64,000 nucleotides of DNA from Paraburkholderia susongensis (GTDB taxonomy: Bacteria; Pseudomonadota; Gammaproteobacteria; Burkholderiales; Burkholderiaceae), in contig NZ_FXAT01000004.1 in the NCBI RefSeq assembly GCF_900177725.1, positions 558,001 through 622,000 of the forward strand, given 5' to 3'. The notes beneath the pieces are model-generated. The model ran no database searches. It saw only the letters and a list, made by a program, of their open reading frames with translations, and had not been told where the DNA came from. Shown in pieces: positions 44,576-55,104 of this stretch. The translations under genes were made by a program, and so were the position numbers. Numbering within the stretch: position 1 is the stretch's first letter; the number at the start of each line of letters is the position of its first letter.

Positions 44576-45856
44576 TCAGGCTTCGACTTTCTCTTTCGCC
44601 GCCTTTGTCGCTTTATTGTTGTGCGCGAGAATGAAGTCGCGCAGTTGCGGATAAATGATCGTGCGCCAGCGGCGTCCCGAGAAAATGCCGTAATGGCCGC
44701 ATTTCTCCGCGGTGAAGTGACGCTTGTTCTTCGCCGGGATGCCCGAGCACAGATCATGCGCCGCGTACGTCTGGCCGTCACCGGAGATGTCGTCCAGCTC
44801 GCCCTCGATCGTGAAGAGCGCGGTCGTCTTGATGTCCTGCGGCCGGACCCGTTCGCCATTCACGTCCCACGTGCCTTCGGCAAGACTGAATTCCTGGAAC
44901 ACGACGCGGATCGTGTCGAGGTAATAGTCGGCGTCCATGTCGAGCACCGCGTTGTACTCGTCGTAGAAGCGGCGATGCGCTTCCGCGTCGTCTTCGTCGC
45001 CACGCAGGAGGCTCTGGTAGTAATCCCAGTGCGAGGCCGCGTGACGTTCCGGATTCATCGCGACGAAACCGGTGTGCTGCAGGAAGCCCGGATAAACCTT
45101 GCGGCCCACGCCCGGATAATTCGGCGGCACCGTAAAGATCACGTTGTTCTCGAACCACTCGTGCGAGTGCTGCGTGGCGAGCGAGTTGACCGAGGTCGGG
45201 CTCTTGCGCGCGTCGATCGGGCCGCCCATCATCGTCATGGTGCGCGGCGTGTCTTCGCCGCGGCTCGCGAGCAGGGAGATGGCGGCGAGCACCGGTACGG
45301 TGGGCTGGCACACCGAGATCACATGCAGATTCTTCGCGCCGATATGGCGGATGAATTCCTGGATATACGCGACGTAGTCGTCGAGACGAAACTCGCCGGC
45401 TTCGAGCGGCACCATGCGCGCGTCGATCCAGTCGGTGATGTAGACCTTGTGGTCTTGCAGCAACGTGCGCACGGTGTCGCGCAGCAGCGTGGCGTGGTGT
45501 CCCGACAACGGTGCGCAGACGAGCACGATCGGCTCGTCTTTCAATTGACTGACAGCGCCGCTGTCGTCCGCATACCGTTTGAAACGCATCAGACGGCAGA
45601 ACGGCTTCTCGATGATGGTCTGCTCGACGATCGGGATGTTATGACCGTCTTTGACAATCTGATGGAGGTTGAACTCGGGCTTTTCGTAATCCTTGCCAAG
45701 CCGGTAAAGCAGTTCGTAACCGGCCGAAAGACGCGTGGCGCCCGGCACGTAGGCTAGCGGACTGGCGGGATTGGCGAATGATTTCGACGCGGCCTGAGCC
45801 CAGGCGGTGAGGGGGCTCAACATCGCCCGCTGGAATTCGTGCAGTTGATAGAGCAT
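44576..45856 (-). CDS. phaZ: Intracellular polyhydroxyalkanoate (PHB) depolymerase
   Basis: A 426-residue enzyme that mobilises native PHB granules. The alpha/beta hydrolase nucleophile is Cys183 in HVISVCQPTVPV, the cysteine-type lipase box of the Ralstonia PhaZ1 group, at the same number. VLVCAPLSGHHATLLRDTV forms the oxyanion region, and the C-terminal His is in AEKCGHYGIFSGRRWR. GGAGC precedes the ATG at 45856. No signal peptide is present, as expected. It is monocistronic, ending at the shared terminator with TetR. Confidence 0.95.
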   Translation of the reverse strand: MLYQLHEFQRAMLSPLTAWAQAASKSFANPASPLAYVPGATRLSAGYELLYRLGKDYEKPEFNLHQIVKDGHNIPIVEQTIIEKPFCRLMRFKRYADDSGAVSQLKDEPIVLVCAPLSGHHATLLRDTVRTLLQDHKVYITDWIDARMVPLEAGEFRLDDYVAYIQEFIRHIGAKNLHVISVCQPTVPVLAAISLLASRGEDTPRTMTMMGGPIDARKSPTSVNSLATQHSHEWFENNVIFTVPPNYPGVGRKVYPGFLQHTGFVAMNPERHAASHWDYYQSLLRGDEDDAEAHRRFYDEYNAVLDMDADYYLDTIRVVFQEFSLAEGTWDVNGERVRPQDIKTTALFTIEGELDDISGDGQTYAAHDLCSGIPAKNKRHFTAEKCGHYGIFSGRRWRTIIYPQLRDFILAHNNKATKAAKEKVEA

Positions 45857-46037
45857 GGGTGCTCCGTTTTTAAGCGGTTCGCATTGGGCTTCGCAAACAC
45901 GCGTGGGGCGTTGTGGCGGGCCATTTTGGTTGTGGGCACATTGTTTTTTGGCCAACAGTCAGAATGATGATATAGAACAAAGCGTATTTGTGCAACGCAA
46001 CAATTCACGCGCGCGGGGAACGCAAACTGTCATCGGA

Positions 46038-47927
46038 TCATGCTAGTGGCGATGTTGCTCCGCCGCTATCAGGGCTTGCCTGCACCTCGAGTTCCATTGC
46101 GCGGATGCCGTCATGCGGCGGCTGGCCGGTCGCCTGCGCCATTTCCTGCTCGTGCTTCATGAGGTTCAGCCCGGTGTGCACGAGCGCCACATGCGAAAAC
46201 GCCTGCGGGAAGTTGCCGACGAGGCGCTTCGCGACCGGGTCGTATTCTTCGGAGAGCAGACCGACGTCGTTCGCGAGCGCGAGCAGCCGTTCGTACATCT
46301 CGATAGCCTCGCCGACGCGGCCTTGCAACGCGAGGTTGTCGACCATCCAGAACGAGCACGCGAGAAACGTGCCTTCGCCGGGCGGCAGGCCGTCGTCGTA
46401 TCCGGTCGTGCGGTAGCGCATCACGAAGCCGCCGTGCATCAGGTCTTTCTCGATCGCCGCCACGGTGCCCTTGATGCGCGGATCCTGCGGCGGCAGGAAG
46501 CCGACCATCGGCAGGAGCAGCACGCTCGCGTCGAGCTGGTCGCTGCCGTAGTACTGCATGAACGCGTTGCGCTCAGGGTCCCATGCTTTCTCGCAGACCT
46601 CCGCATGAATCGTGGCGCGTGTCGCGCGCCATTCGTCGAGCGGGCCGTCGAGCTTGAACATCTCGGCCGAGCGGATCGCGCGATCGAACGCGACCCACGC
46701 CATCACCTTCGAGAAGGTGAAATGCTGGCGCCCGCCGCGCGTCTCCCAGATGCCTTCGTCGGGTTCTTGCCAGATCGTCGTGAGGTGGCCGAGCATTGCG
46801 CGCTGCACGTTCCATGCGGTGTCGTCCGCCTGCAGGCCGCCCACGCGCGCGAGATGCAGCGCGTTCATCACTTCACCGTAGACGTCGAGCTGGCGCTGCC
46901 CGACCGCGTTGTTGCCGATGCGCACCGGCGCCGCGCCCTGGTACCCCGGCAGCCAGTCGATTTCGAATTCGGGCAGCCGCCGTTCGCCGGCAATGCCGTA
47001 CATGATCTGCAACTGGTCCGGGGCGCCCGCCATCACGCGGCCGAGCCAGCTGCGCCATGCGCGCGCTTCGTCGTAGTAGCCGCCGCGCATCATCGCGAGC
47101 AGCGTGATGGTCGCGTCGCGCAGCCAGCAGTAGCGGTAGTCCCAGTTGCGCGTGCCGCCGAGCTGTTCCGGCAGCGACGTGGTGGGCGCGGCGACGATGC
47201 CGCCGGTCGGCTCGTAGGCGAGCGCCTTCAGCGTAATCAGCGAGCGGCGGATCGCGCCGGCCCAGCGTCCTTCGACGGTGCCGCGCGCCGACCATTCGAG
47301 CCAGTGATTTTCGGTGCGCGCGAGCGCGGTGTGCGGATCGCGCGCGGGCGGAATGCGCAGATGCGAAGGCGCATAGGCGAGCGAGAACGGCACGCGCTCG
47401 CCTTCGGTCACGGTGAATTCGGCAACGGTCTTCATGTCCTCGCCGCGCAGCTCGACCGGCGTGCGCAGCACCGCGTTGTCCGGTCCGACGATCGCCTTGA
47501 TGCCGCTGTCGCGGCTGAGCCTGTCGACCCACGGAATCGAGAAGCCGTAGTCGAAGCGCAACACGAGTTCCATCTTCATGCGCACGGTGCCGCGTTTGCC
47601 GACGACGATGCGGATCATCTCCGACCAGCCGTTGCCGGGCGGCATGAAGTCGATCAGCGTGACAGCGCCCTCGGGTGTTTCGAAGTCGGTTTCGAGAATC
47701 AGCGTTTCGCCGCGATAACGGCGCGTAACGGAGAGCGCGGTGTCCTTGCCCGGCGTGCCGGGCGAGATCAGCCAGCGGCCGTTCTCCGGCGTGCCGAGCA
47801 GCGCGGCGAAACAGGCGCCGGAGTCGAAGCGCGGCCAGCAGAGCCAGTCGACGGAACCTTCGCGGGAGACGAGCGCGGCCGTGTGGCCGTCGCCGATGAG
47901 CGCATAGTCTTCGATGAGTGCAGGCAT
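46038..47927 (-). CDS. Glycoside hydrolase family 15 protein (glucoamylase/trehalase-like)
   Basis: A 629-residue cytoplasmic enzyme. The N-terminal part (IEDYALIGDGHTAALVSREGSVDWLCWPRFDSGACFAALLG) is the trehalase-like beta-sandwich found in this GH15 branch; the C-terminal (alpha/alpha)6 barrel has NWDYRYCWLRDATITLLAMMRGGYYDEA, MYGIAGERRLPEFEIDWLPGYQGAAPVRIGNNA, and a second acidic region EGTFLACSFWMVDNLALQGR. Actinobacterial relatives are trehalases; others hydrolyse alpha-glucans. Substrate is uncertain. It is a single gene, divergent from a small hypothetical gene. Confidence 0.94.
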   Translation of the reverse strand: MPALIEDYALIGDGHTAALVSREGSVDWLCWPRFDSGACFAALLGTPENGRWLISPGTPGKDTALSVTRRYRGETLILETDFETPEGAVTLIDFMPPGNGWSEMIRIVVGKRGTVRMKMELVLRFDYGFSIPWVDRLSRDSGIKAIVGPDNAVLRTPVELRGEDMKTVAEFTVTEGERVPFSLAYAPSHLRIPPARDPHTALARTENHWLEWSARGTVEGRWAGAIRRSLITLKALAYEPTGGIVAAPTTSLPEQLGGTRNWDYRYCWLRDATITLLAMMRGGYYDEARAWRSWLGRVMAGAPDQLQIMYGIAGERRLPEFEIDWLPGYQGAAPVRIGNNAVGQRQLDVYGEVMNALHLARVGGLQADDTAWNVQRAMLGHLTTIWQEPDEGIWETRGGRQHFTFSKVMAWVAFDRAIRSAEMFKLDGPLDEWRATRATIHAEVCEKAWDPERNAFMQYYGSDQLDASVLLLPMVGFLPPQDPRIKGTVAAIEKDLMHGGFVMRYRTTGYDDGLPPGEGTFLACSFWMVDNLALQGRVGEAIEMYERLLALANDVGLLSEEYDPVAKRLVGNFPQAFSHVALVHTGLNLMKHEQEMAQATGQPPHDGIRAMELEVQASPDSGGATSPLA

Positions 47928-48044
47928 GGGAAGCGTGTCGTTATGGCGCGCAGCGAGGGCTGCCGCGCGTGAACTGAGGGTGATCCACTATCGGAGCGGT
48001 ATGAGCCGTGTTTGGTTCGCAATGCAGTGCGGCAAAAACGCGGG

Positions 48045-48074
48045 TTGGTAAATTGTCAAATCCATGCCTACAAT
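48045..48074 (+). promoter_or_regulatory. Promoter for the small gene at 48140
   Basis: TTGGTA (48045-48050), 18 bases, TACAAT (48069-48074). Confidence 0.45.
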
Positions 48075-48139
48075 CGGATTTCGTGCCGATGTCCGGTGCC
48101 ACCGGGGTTGCGAATCGGCCTTGCTCATAGCGCATAGAG

Positions 48140-48409
48140 ATGACGTTTCCGGGGATGAAAGCCATGCTGAATCCGTCGAAATCCGATTGCATCACGATTC
48201 TCTCGGCCGCCAGCGAAATTGCCGGCGATTCGATGCTGCCACTCGATCACGGCCGTCTTGGCCTGAGCCGCAACCGCCTGCTGGCGACGGCGGCGTTTCT
48301 GATCGAACGGGCCTGCTTCCGGCGCTATCAGGAAGATGGCGGTCATTATGCCGTTGGCGCATTGTCGCTGCAGGGACGTTTGCGGCTCGATCAGCTTTCG
48401 AACGGTTGA
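48140..48409 (+). CDS. Small hypothetical protein (up to 89 aa)
   Basis: I do not recognise the family. The frame has balanced composition with Leu/Arg/Asp helices (DHGRLGLSRNRLLATAAFLIERACF) unlike nearby shadow frames, and a plausible promoter lies 65 bases upstream. Three in-frame ATGs (48140, 48155, 48164) are possible; 48164 has GGGG about 10 bases upstream and may be the true start, giving 81 residues. No signal peptide or membrane helix. Function unknown. Confidence 0.5.
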   Translation: MTFPGMKAMLNPSKSDCITILSAASEIAGDSMLPLDHGRLGLSRNRLLATAAFLIERACFRRYQEDGGHYAVGALSLQGRLRLDQLSNG

Positions 48410-48780
48410 GCGGCTGCGCTTCATACGCCGCGCTTCATACACCGCTTTCCATACGCTGCTCGCGCGCTCCGGTTCCGCACGCTTCTCGCTTCGCACTCCG
48501 TGAACGGCTCGCGCACGGTTCATGATTGCTTGCAGGGCGCTTCGCGGCGGGTTCGCGCGTGCCGGTCGGCGCACGCGCTGGCAACAGCGTCGCGCGTGTA
48601 TCTTCGTGGGCTCTCTGCCGTGTAACCCTTTCGCTCGCGCTGTGACATTTCTACCGCCGTCCATACGCTGCACCGCCGCATGATTCGTGCGGCGAATTTC
48701 CCGCCGCGCGAAGAAGGCACGCCTATGCCGCACGCAAGAACGTACGAGCCCAGCGCGCCTGGCCTCGCGTCACGCGCCGC
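48410..48780. other. Intergenic region with a 14-nt repeat
   Basis: No gene is supported. The left end carries a three-copy 14-nt array (48416-48457). The rest is GC-rich sequence without clear signals. Confidence 0.55.
48416..48457. repeat. Three 14-nt tandem units
   Basis: GCGCTTCATACGCC, GCGCTTCATACACC and GCTTTCCATACGCT, directly after the stop of the small gene. Confidence 0.8.
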
Positions 48781-48933
48781 TCACAGGTGCGACGACCCCA
48801 CGCCGAAGATCCCGATGATGCCGATGATGATCAGATAGAGCGCGACGATGTAGTTCAACAGGCGCGGCATGACCAGAATCAGGATGCCGGCGATCAGCGA
48901 AACGAGCGGGCCAAGGCTGAGTGTGACGTTCAT
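48781..48933 (-). CDS. DUF3096-type small membrane protein
   Basis: A 50-residue, very hydrophobic protein (MNVTLSLGPLVSLIAGILIL, then LNYIVALYLIIIGIIGIFG) with two membrane helices joined at PRLL. This is the pattern of DUF3096 mini-proteins found in many proteobacteria; function unknown. GGAG lies 9 bases before the ATG at 48933. The frame is open upstream to 48987 but that extension is not family-like. Confidence 0.88.
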   Translation of the reverse strand: MNVTLSLGPLVSLIAGILILVMPRLLNYIVALYLIIIGIIGIFGVGSSHL

Positions 48934-48972
48934 GAAGACTCCGTAGGTGAGGCGCGTGAGACACGCAATACA

Positions 48973-49001
48973 CGATTGAAAAAACATGCGATTGAAAAAA
49001 C
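48973..49001. repeat. Two CGATTGAAAAAAC copies 16 bp apart
   Basis: The 13-mer occurs at 48973-48985 and 48989-49001, about 40 bases upstream of the DUF3096 start. A direct-repeat operator or simple duplication is possible. Confidence 0.6.
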
Positions 49002-49203
49002 GCCCGGTGGCGCGGGGACGATGGCCGCCGGCTTAGACTACTCGCCGCCAGCCGCGCTATCGGCCGTATTCGCTGCATGATCCGGCGTAACGCTTTTATA
49101 CTGGCTTCGACAAAAACAACGCAGAACGACGCTCGACCCACCGCGCGGCAGACCAGACACCGTTAAACCGCTTGCAACAGACAACCGATGTCGAGGAGGT
49201 CCC

Positions 49204-50583
49204 ATGCTTCGCAGTCGCCGTGCCGCCGGGCGTGTTGCCGTGCGCCCCGTTTCGACCTGTGTTTCCGCTCCTGCTGCCGATTGCGCTTCCGTTTTTACTT
49301 CCGCTTCTATTCCGGGTGGCCGTGCGCCTCGCGCATTGCGCGTGGCTGAATCAGCCGCATGGCGTGCAACACGGCCTGTTCCACTGCGGGCCGTCCGTTC
49401 GATAATAAAAGGTTTCGTGCTCATGGTCTCGATTGCTGCTTCGCACGCTTATGCGCAAGATTCCGGCCCGGTCCCCGCGGACGGCGTCTACACCATGCTG
49501 GTCGGCACTTACACCGGCGGCAAGAGCGAGGGCATCTACGTCTATCGCTTCGACACGAAGACGGGCGCGGCGACGCAGGTGTCGGTCGCGAAGACGGTCA
49601 ATCCGTCGTTTCTCGTCGTGAGCCGCGACCGCCGCTTCGTCTACGCGGTCAACGAGCTGCCCGGCGACAACGGTCCGGCCACGCAGCGCGGCGGCATCAG
49701 CGCGTTCGGCTTCGACGCCGCGCGCGGACAACTGACGTTTCTCAACAAGGTGTCCTCGGATGGCAATGACCCGTGCTACCTGAGCTTCTCGCCGGACCAG
49801 AAGTTTCTGCTGACCGCGAATTATTCGGTGACGCCCGACCCCGGCGGCAGCTTCGCGGTGTTTCCGCTGCAGTCCGACGGCCAGGTCGGCGCGTCGGTGC
49901 AGACCGTGCATCATGAGGGCGGCGGTCCGGTGAAAGGGCGGCAGGACAACTCCCATGTTCACTCGACCGTGTTCTCGCCGGACGGCCGCTTCATGTTTGC
50001 GCAGGACCTCGGCGCCGACAAGCTGTACTCGTACCGCTACGCGCCGCAGGGCAGTCCCGGCCCATTCGCGCCGACCGACTGGGGCTATACGCAGCAGAAA
50101 GCCGGCACGGGCCCGCGTCATCTGATCTTCGGCGCTGACGGCAAGCATGCGTATCTGACGAGCGAACTGGCCGGCACGGTCAGCACGTTCGACTATCACG
50201 ACGGCAGGCTCAAGCTCGTGCAAACGCTCTCGCTCGCCGAGCCGGGCTTCAAGGGCGCGGTGGGCGCCGCGGCGATCCATCTGTCGCCGGACGGCCGCTT
50301 CGTCTACGCCTCCAATCGCGGCGACGCGAACGAGATCGTAATCTTCGCGGTCGATCCGGCCAACGGACATCTGAAGAAGATCGGCCATCAGCCGAGCCTC
50401 GGCAAGTCGCCGCGCGAGTTCGCGATCGATCCGAGCGGCAACTGGCTCATCGTCGGCAATCAGTTGAGCGATACCGTCTACGTGTTCAAGCGCGACCCGC
50501 GGACAGGTCTGCTCGATCCGACGCCGAAGCAGCACTTCGAACTCGGCTCGCCGGTGGATTTCAAGCTCGTGTCGCCATCGTGA
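49204..50583 (+). CDS. Lactonase-family beta-propeller protein (6-phosphogluconolactonase-like)
   Basis: A seven-bladed beta-propeller of the YbhE/Pgl type. Family repeats include GVYTMLVGTYTGGKSEGIYVYRFD, NPSFLVVSRDRRFVYAVNE, HSTVFSPDGRFMFAQDLGADKLY, GPRHLIFGADGKHAYLTSEL and HLSPDGRFVYASNRGDANEIV. An export signal (IIKGFVLMVSIAASHAYAQD) precedes the propeller, so it is probably periplasmic, unlike E. coli Pgl. The start is uncertain: the ATG at 49204 has a strong AGGAGG but makes a 66-residue low-complexity lead that overlaps a 12-nt array; a shorter start at GTG/ATG 49418-49424 would leave only a stub signal. Substrate lactone unknown. Confidence 0.85.
   Translation: MLRSRRAAGRVAVRPVSTCVSAPAADCASVFTSASIPGGRAPRALRVAESAAWRATRPVPLRAVRSIIKGFVLMVSIAASHAYAQDSGPVPADGVYTMLVGTYTGGKSEGIYVYRFDTKTGAATQVSVAKTVNPSFLVVSRDRRFVYAVNELPGDNGPATQRGGISAFGFDAARGQLTFLNKVSSDGNDPCYLSFSPDQKFLLTANYSVTPDPGGSFAVFPLQSDGQVGASVQTVHHEGGGPVKGRQDNSHVHSTVFSPDGRFMFAQDLGADKLYSYRYAPQGSPGPFAPTDWGYTQQKAGTGPRHLIFGADGKHAYLTSELAGTVSTFDYHDGRLKLVQTLSLAEPGFKGAVGAAAIHLSPDGRFVYASNRGDANEIVIFAVDPANGHLKKIGHQPSLGKSPREFAIDPSGNWLIVGNQLSDTVYVFKRDPRTGLLDPTPKQHFELGSPVDFKLVSPS
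49265..49312. repeat. Four 12-nt tandem units in the lactonase N-terminal region
   Basis: CCGCTCCTGCTG, CCGATTGCGCTT, CCGTTTTTACTT and CCGCTTCTATTC. In another frame they encode a hydrophobic stretch (PLLLPIALPFLLPLLF). Confidence 0.75.
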
Positions 50584-50623
50584 TGAAAGATCCACACGCG
50601 TGATTCGACGGCGCGCCCGGCGC

Positions 50624-53600
50624 TTACTCCGCGGGCCCGGGCGCGAGCACTTCGCGGCTGCCGTTGATGCTCATCGCCGACACGAGCCCGGCCGTTTCCA
50701 TCTGTTCGACGAGACGCGCCGCGCGGTTATAGCCGATGCGCAACTGCCGCTGCACCGACGAGATCGATGCGCGCCGCGTGCGCACCACGAACGCGACGGC
50801 TTCGTCGTAGAGCGGATCGGCTTCCGCATCCGGCGTTTCGCCGAACAGATCCTGCGCCGCGCCGCCTTCGGCGGTGGGGCCGTCGAGAATGCCGTCCTCG
50901 TATTGCGGCTCGCCGAACTGCTTCAGATACTCGACGATCGCATGCACTTCCTCGTCGGCGACGAACGCGCCGTGCACGCGCTGCGGATAGCCCGTGCCCG
51001 GCGGCAGGAACAGCATGTCGCCTTGGCCGAGCAGCGATTCGGCGCCCATCTGGTCGAGAATCGTGCGCGAGTCGATCTTCGACGACACCTGGAACGCCAC
51101 GCGCGTCGGAATGTTCGCCTTGATGAGGCCGGTGATCACGTCGACCGAGGGGCGCTGCGTGGCGAGAATCAGATGGATACCGGCCGCGCGCGCCTTCTGC
51201 GCGAGCCGTGCGATCAGCTCTTCGATCTTCTTGCCGGCGACCATCATCAGATCGGCAAGCTCGTCGATCACGACGACGATGAGCGGCAGCGGCGCGAGCG
51301 GCTCGGGCGCATCGGGCGTGAGCGAGAACGGGTTGCCGAGCTTCTTGCCCTTCGCTTCGGTGTCGCGGATCTTCTGGTTGAAGCCCGCGAGATTGCGCAC
51401 GCCGACCGCCGACATCAGCCGGTAGCGCTTTTCCATTTCGCCGACGCACCAGTTGAGCGCGTTGGCCGCGAGCTTCATGTCGGTGACGACCGGCGCGAGC
51501 AGATGCGGAATGCCTTCGTAGACCGACAGTTCGAGCATCTTCGGATCGATCATGATGAGGCGCACTTCCTCGGGCGTCGCCTTGAAGAGCAGCGAGCAGA
51601 TCATCGCGTTGATCGCGACCGACTTGCCCGAGCCGGTCGTGCCGGCGACGAGCATATGCGGTGCCTTCGCGAGATCGGCGACGACGGGGTGCCCGGTGAT
51701 GTCCTTACCCATCGCGAGCGTGAGCTGTGAATGCGAGTTTTGATAGACGCTCGCTTCGAGGATTTCCGAGAGACGGATCGTCTGGCGCTTCGCGTTCGGC
51801 AGTTCGAGGCCCATGCAGGTCTTGCCGGGAATCGTCTCGACCACGCGGATCGACGTGAGGCCGAGGCCGCGCGAGAGGTCCTTCATCAGACCGACGATCT
51901 GGCTGCCGCGCACGCCGAGCGCGGGCTCGACCTCGAAGCGCGTGATGACCGGACCTGCGGACGCGCCGACCACCGTGACCGGCACCTTGAATTCCTGCAG
52001 ACGCTGCTCGATCAACTGGCCGGTCTCGATGAGCTTTTCTTCGGAGACCGGTTCGACGTCGGTGTCCGCGTGCGCGAGAAGATCGAGCGTCGGCAATTCG
52101 ACCATCGACGCGGCCGGCGCATGGAATTCGAAGCCGTTCACCGGGGTGTGCCCGCGCAGCGGGGCGCGCGGGGTGGGGGGCTCGGCGGGTGGAGCGGGTG
52201 ACGCGGGTGTTGCCTGGAGGGCGTCGGATGTCTCTGGTGACTCTGGCGGCTTGGTCGGCTCCGCTGCGTAGGTCGGGTATGCCGTGTGTGTCGTGTGTGT
52301 CGCGGGTGTCGCGGCGGGCTCGGCAGCTTGGGTGAGCGGTGCGACGGTTGGCGTGGCTGGGGTAGCTGGCGCCACGGATGCGATTGACGCGATGGGCGCG
52401 ACCGGCTCGATTGGATTGGGCTGAGGTGCGGCCGATGCCGGCGAAGGCGAGGTCGGTGCGATTGGCCTGAGCGCGGACGAGGTCAGCGCGGCTGGCACGG
52501 GCGAGGGCGCAGGTGCTGCCGGTGTCGATATCGATGCGGGGGCAGGCGCTGACGCCGGCGTTGCGGCGCTCGTCGGTGCGGCTGCTCCAGGTTGCGATGC
52601 GTCCGACGGCGGCGCAATGCGTTGAGCCGAGGTGGCGCCGAGCTTGCTCTCCCAAGGCACGAGCGCTTTGTCGATGACAATTTCAGCAGCGGACGCCGCG
52701 GGCTGCGTCGGCTGCGTCGGCGTTGCGGTCGGGGTGATAGCGGCGATCGGTGCGACCGTCGGCGCGGATTCTTCTTGCCGCAGCGCAGGAGCGGGCGCGT
52801 TCGCGGCTGCGGTTGCCATTGCGGTTTGCGCCGCTGCGCGCGCATGCTCGGCAGGTTCGCTGACCGGCTTCGGTATTGCGGCGCTCTCCGGCGCACGGCT
52901 ACCGAGCCCGGTCGTCGATGGCGTCGAGTCGCTTACGAACGGCGACGTGTCTTCCTGCGGGGTCTCTTCCTGCAACTGCGCCGCGAAACGCTGGAACGAC
53001 GTTGATGCGGCAATTGACGCCCGGTGTTGCAGCGTGGGCGAGGCAGGCGCTGCTTCGAGAGGCGCGGACCCAGCAAGAACAGTCTTAGCGGGCGCAGGCG
53101 TAGCAGCCACGGCATCGACAGGTGTGGGCCCAGAAGGAGCGGACTCGACAAATGCCGCAGCAGCAGGCACGACCGACGCGCCAGCCAGATCCGCACTCGC
53201 TAGCGCCGTCCCCCGTACCGCCGCCGCTTCGACCGCAGCCGCCGCGTCGGCCATCGACTCGGCAGCACCCCTAACCGGCGATGGGGCTGTCGGTGGCACG
53301 TGAATGACCGGCGGTTCGGTCGGCCATTGCGCGATAGGCTCGTTGCCAACTTCAGCGGGTGCATCGAACGCGGTCGCGGGCTCTGTGCGCGGCGATTCAA
53401 CCGGCGCAGCCTCAACCGCACCGGCCATCTTTGTGTCGTCGTCACCGCGACCTCGCGCGAGGCTAACGCCGGCCATATCGGTCCAGCGCGCGGTGTTTTC
53501 CGCGATGCTGCGCAGTGTCTCCTCGATACCCACGGACGGCGTGACGTTCTGCGCGCCCGCCATCGGTCGCATGAAGCTGGACTCGGGCCGCAGCGCAGCG

Positions 53601-54904
53601 GACGGCGGCGTGACGCCGCTGGTACGCGTGGCGGCCGCGAACGGCTGACGCGGCGTTGCGGCACGGCTGAACGGCGCAGGCGCGTTCGCCGGACGTTGCC
53701 GCGGCGATGGACGGCTCCCACGTGCCGTGGCATTGATCGATTCCGCTGCCATGCCCAGCCCGGCTCCCGACGCGGAGCGTACCGCCATGGCTTGCGCGGC
53801 TCTCGCCGATACGCCCGATGCGGTGGCGGCCGTTGCCGCCAAAGCGGCACTGGAGCCGAACGGGACAGCCACGCGTTGCTCGCCGGCCGGGCGCCGGCTG
53901 GCCGCCAACGCGCCATCGCGAGTTACGGCACCCGAGGTATCCGATGCACCGGACGCCCCCGCCGATCCCATCACTGTGGCGCTTGTACGTCCGTCCGTCG
54001 GCCTCAACCATCCGGTCGGCGCAACCGGCTCGGCCGGCACGAATGGCGAGCCCGCCTTACCAGCGTTGAGCGACTGAGACTGAGACTGAGACTGAGACTG
54101 AGACTGAGACTGAGACTGAGACTGCGGCTGCGTTTGAGCCTGCGTCTGTACCGACGAACCTTGCCGCGGCGAACTCATCGCGCCCGTGCGCAGCACTGGT
54201 TCGATCGGCTTTGCCGGGTTGCGCGCCGTATCGGCGTCCGCACGCCAGCCCGACTTCACACCCGCGCCACGCGCGGCCGCATCTTTATCACTCACGGTCC
54301 CGGCTGCACCAGCAGCGCCAGCAGTCCCAACCGCACCAGCCGCACCAGCCGCCCCAGCCGCCCCAGCCGCCCGGCCGCTTGCGGGCGGGCGCCAGACCGT
54401 CGGACGCGCGTAGCGGCCCCGGGTGGTTTTCGGCGCCATCGTGTTGGTGGCCGGCGAAACATGCGACGGCAAGCCATCGTCGACGCTGCGATGACGGCGC
54501 GCTTCCTCGTCGCGCTTCGCGAGTCCGCGCGACAGGCCGAGGCCGAACGCGCCGTCCGCCCATTCGGCGAACTCGCGCCAGCGAAAGCCGATGAGCCAGG
54601 GCAGGCTGATCGCGAGCAGCGCGAGTGCCGCGAGCGGCGTGCCGATATGACCGAGCAGGTGAGCGAGCCCCGCGGCGAGCGCATGACCGAAACCGTTGAC
54701 GCCGGGCATGCCGATCAGCGACGCCTCGAGCGTGCAGCTCGCGATCAGCACGCAGACGAAGCCGAGCCACAGGCGGATCGTGCCGGGGCCGCGCAGACCC
54801 GCGCCGCCCGGCAGCACCGACTTCATGAGGCGCCACAAAAGAGGAATGAACCAGACGGCCGACCCACCGAACCAGCCGAAAACTACCGTGTGCATACCAG
54901 ACAT
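50624..54904 (-). CDS. ftsK: FtsK/SpoIIIE DNA translocase with giant linker
   Basis: A 1426-residue motor that pumps DNA at the division septum and activates XerCD at dif. Only two to three N-terminal helices are visible (about residues 12-125), fewer than the usual four; a TAG directly before the ATG excludes extension. Residues about 150-940 are an Ala/Pro/Ser/Thr-rich linker including an (SQ)8-type run. The C-terminal motor has Walker [15 protein letters not shown] and Walker [16 protein letters not shown], and the last 60 residues are the gamma winged helix ([27 protein letters not shown]) that reads KOPS. Burkholderia often have two FtsK genes; this may be the larger one. Confidence 0.96.
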   Translation of the reverse strand: MSGMHTVVFGWFGGSAVWFIPLLWRLMKSVLPGGAGLRGPGTIRLWLGFVCVLIASCTLEASLIGMPGVNGFGHALAAGLAHLLGHIGTPLAALALLAISLPWLIGFRWREFAEWADGAFGLGLSRGLAKRDEEARRHRSVDDGLPSHVSPATNTMAPKTTRGRYARPTVWRPPASGRAAGAAGAAGAAGAVGTAGAAGAAGTVSDKDAAARGAGVKSGWRADADTARNPAKPIEPVLRTGAMSSPRQGSSVQTQAQTQPQSQSQSQSQSQSQSQSQSLNAGKAGSPFVPAEPVAPTGWLRPTDGRTSATVMGSAGASGASDTSGAVTRDGALAASRRPAGEQRVAVPFGSSAALAATAATASGVSARAAQAMAVRSASGAGLGMAAESINATARGSRPSPRQRPANAPAPFSRAATPRQPFAAATRTSGVTPPSAALRPESSFMRPMAGAQNVTPSVGIEETLRSIAENTARWTDMAGVSLARGRGDDDTKMAGAVEAAPVESPRTEPATAFDAPAEVGNEPIAQWPTEPPVIHVPPTAPSPVRGAAESMADAAAAVEAAAVRGTALASADLAGASVVPAAAAFVESAPSGPTPVDAVAATPAPAKTVLAGSAPLEAAPASPTLQHRASIAASTSFQRFAAQLQEETPQEDTSPFVSDSTPSTTGLGSRAPESAAIPKPVSEPAEHARAAAQTAMATAAANAPAPALRQEESAPTVAPIAAITPTATPTQPTQPAASAAEIVIDKALVPWESKLGATSAQRIAPPSDASQPGAAAPTSAATPASAPAPASISTPAAPAPSPVPAALTSSALRPIAPTSPSPASAAPQPNPIEPVAPIASIASVAPATPATPTVAPLTQAAEPAATPATHTTHTAYPTYAAEPTKPPESPETSDALQATPASPAPPAEPPTPRAPLRGHTPVNGFEFHAPAASMVELPTLDLLAHADTDVEPVSEEKLIETGQLIEQRLQEFKVPVTVVGASAGPVITRFEVEPALGVRGSQIVGLMKDLSRGLGLTSIRVVETIPGKTCMGLELPNAKRQTIRLSEILEASVYQNSHSQLTLAMGKDITGHPVVADLAKAPHMLVAGTTGSGKSVAINAMICSLLFKATPEEVRLIMIDPKMLELSVYEGIPHLLAPVVTDMKLAANALNWCVGEMEKRYRLMSAVGVRNLAGFNQKIRDTEAKGKKLGNPFSLTPDAPEPLAPLPLIVVVIDELADLMMVAGKKIEELIARLAQKARAAGIHLILATQRPSVDVITGLIKANIPTRVAFQVSSKIDSRTILDQMGAESLLGQGDMLFLPPGTGYPQRVHGAFVADEEVHAIVEYLKQFGEPQYEDGILDGPTAEGGAAQDLFGETPDAEADPLYDEAVAFVVRTRRASISSVQRQLRIGYNRAARLVEQMETAGLVSAMSINGSREVLAPGPAE
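54073..54124. repeat. (ACTGAG)8 hexanucleotide repeat in ftsK
   Basis: Eight perfect ACTGAG units plus ACTG. On the coding strand they give Gln-Ser repeats in the FtsK linker. Slippage would change length by two residues without a frameshift. Confidence 0.97.
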
Positions 54905-55104
54905 CTACGAATGACGGACGCGCGAGTGCGCAACCCGTCGAGTTTAAACCGGCGAAGCCAGCGGCCTCGAAGGCCGGCGCAAGCAGGCTTGCGCCGAATG
55001 GGAAAGCGGACCGGCGCGCGGTCCGCGATCGGAAAAATACCGCTGCCGGGGCGATCCACGGCACGATCCATCAGGCGGGCTCCATCAGGTGAACGCGGCG
55101 CGCC

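Noticed and set aside
54073..54124. Phase-variation switch at the hexanucleotide repeat
   Set aside because: Units are six bases, so slippage never shifts the frame.
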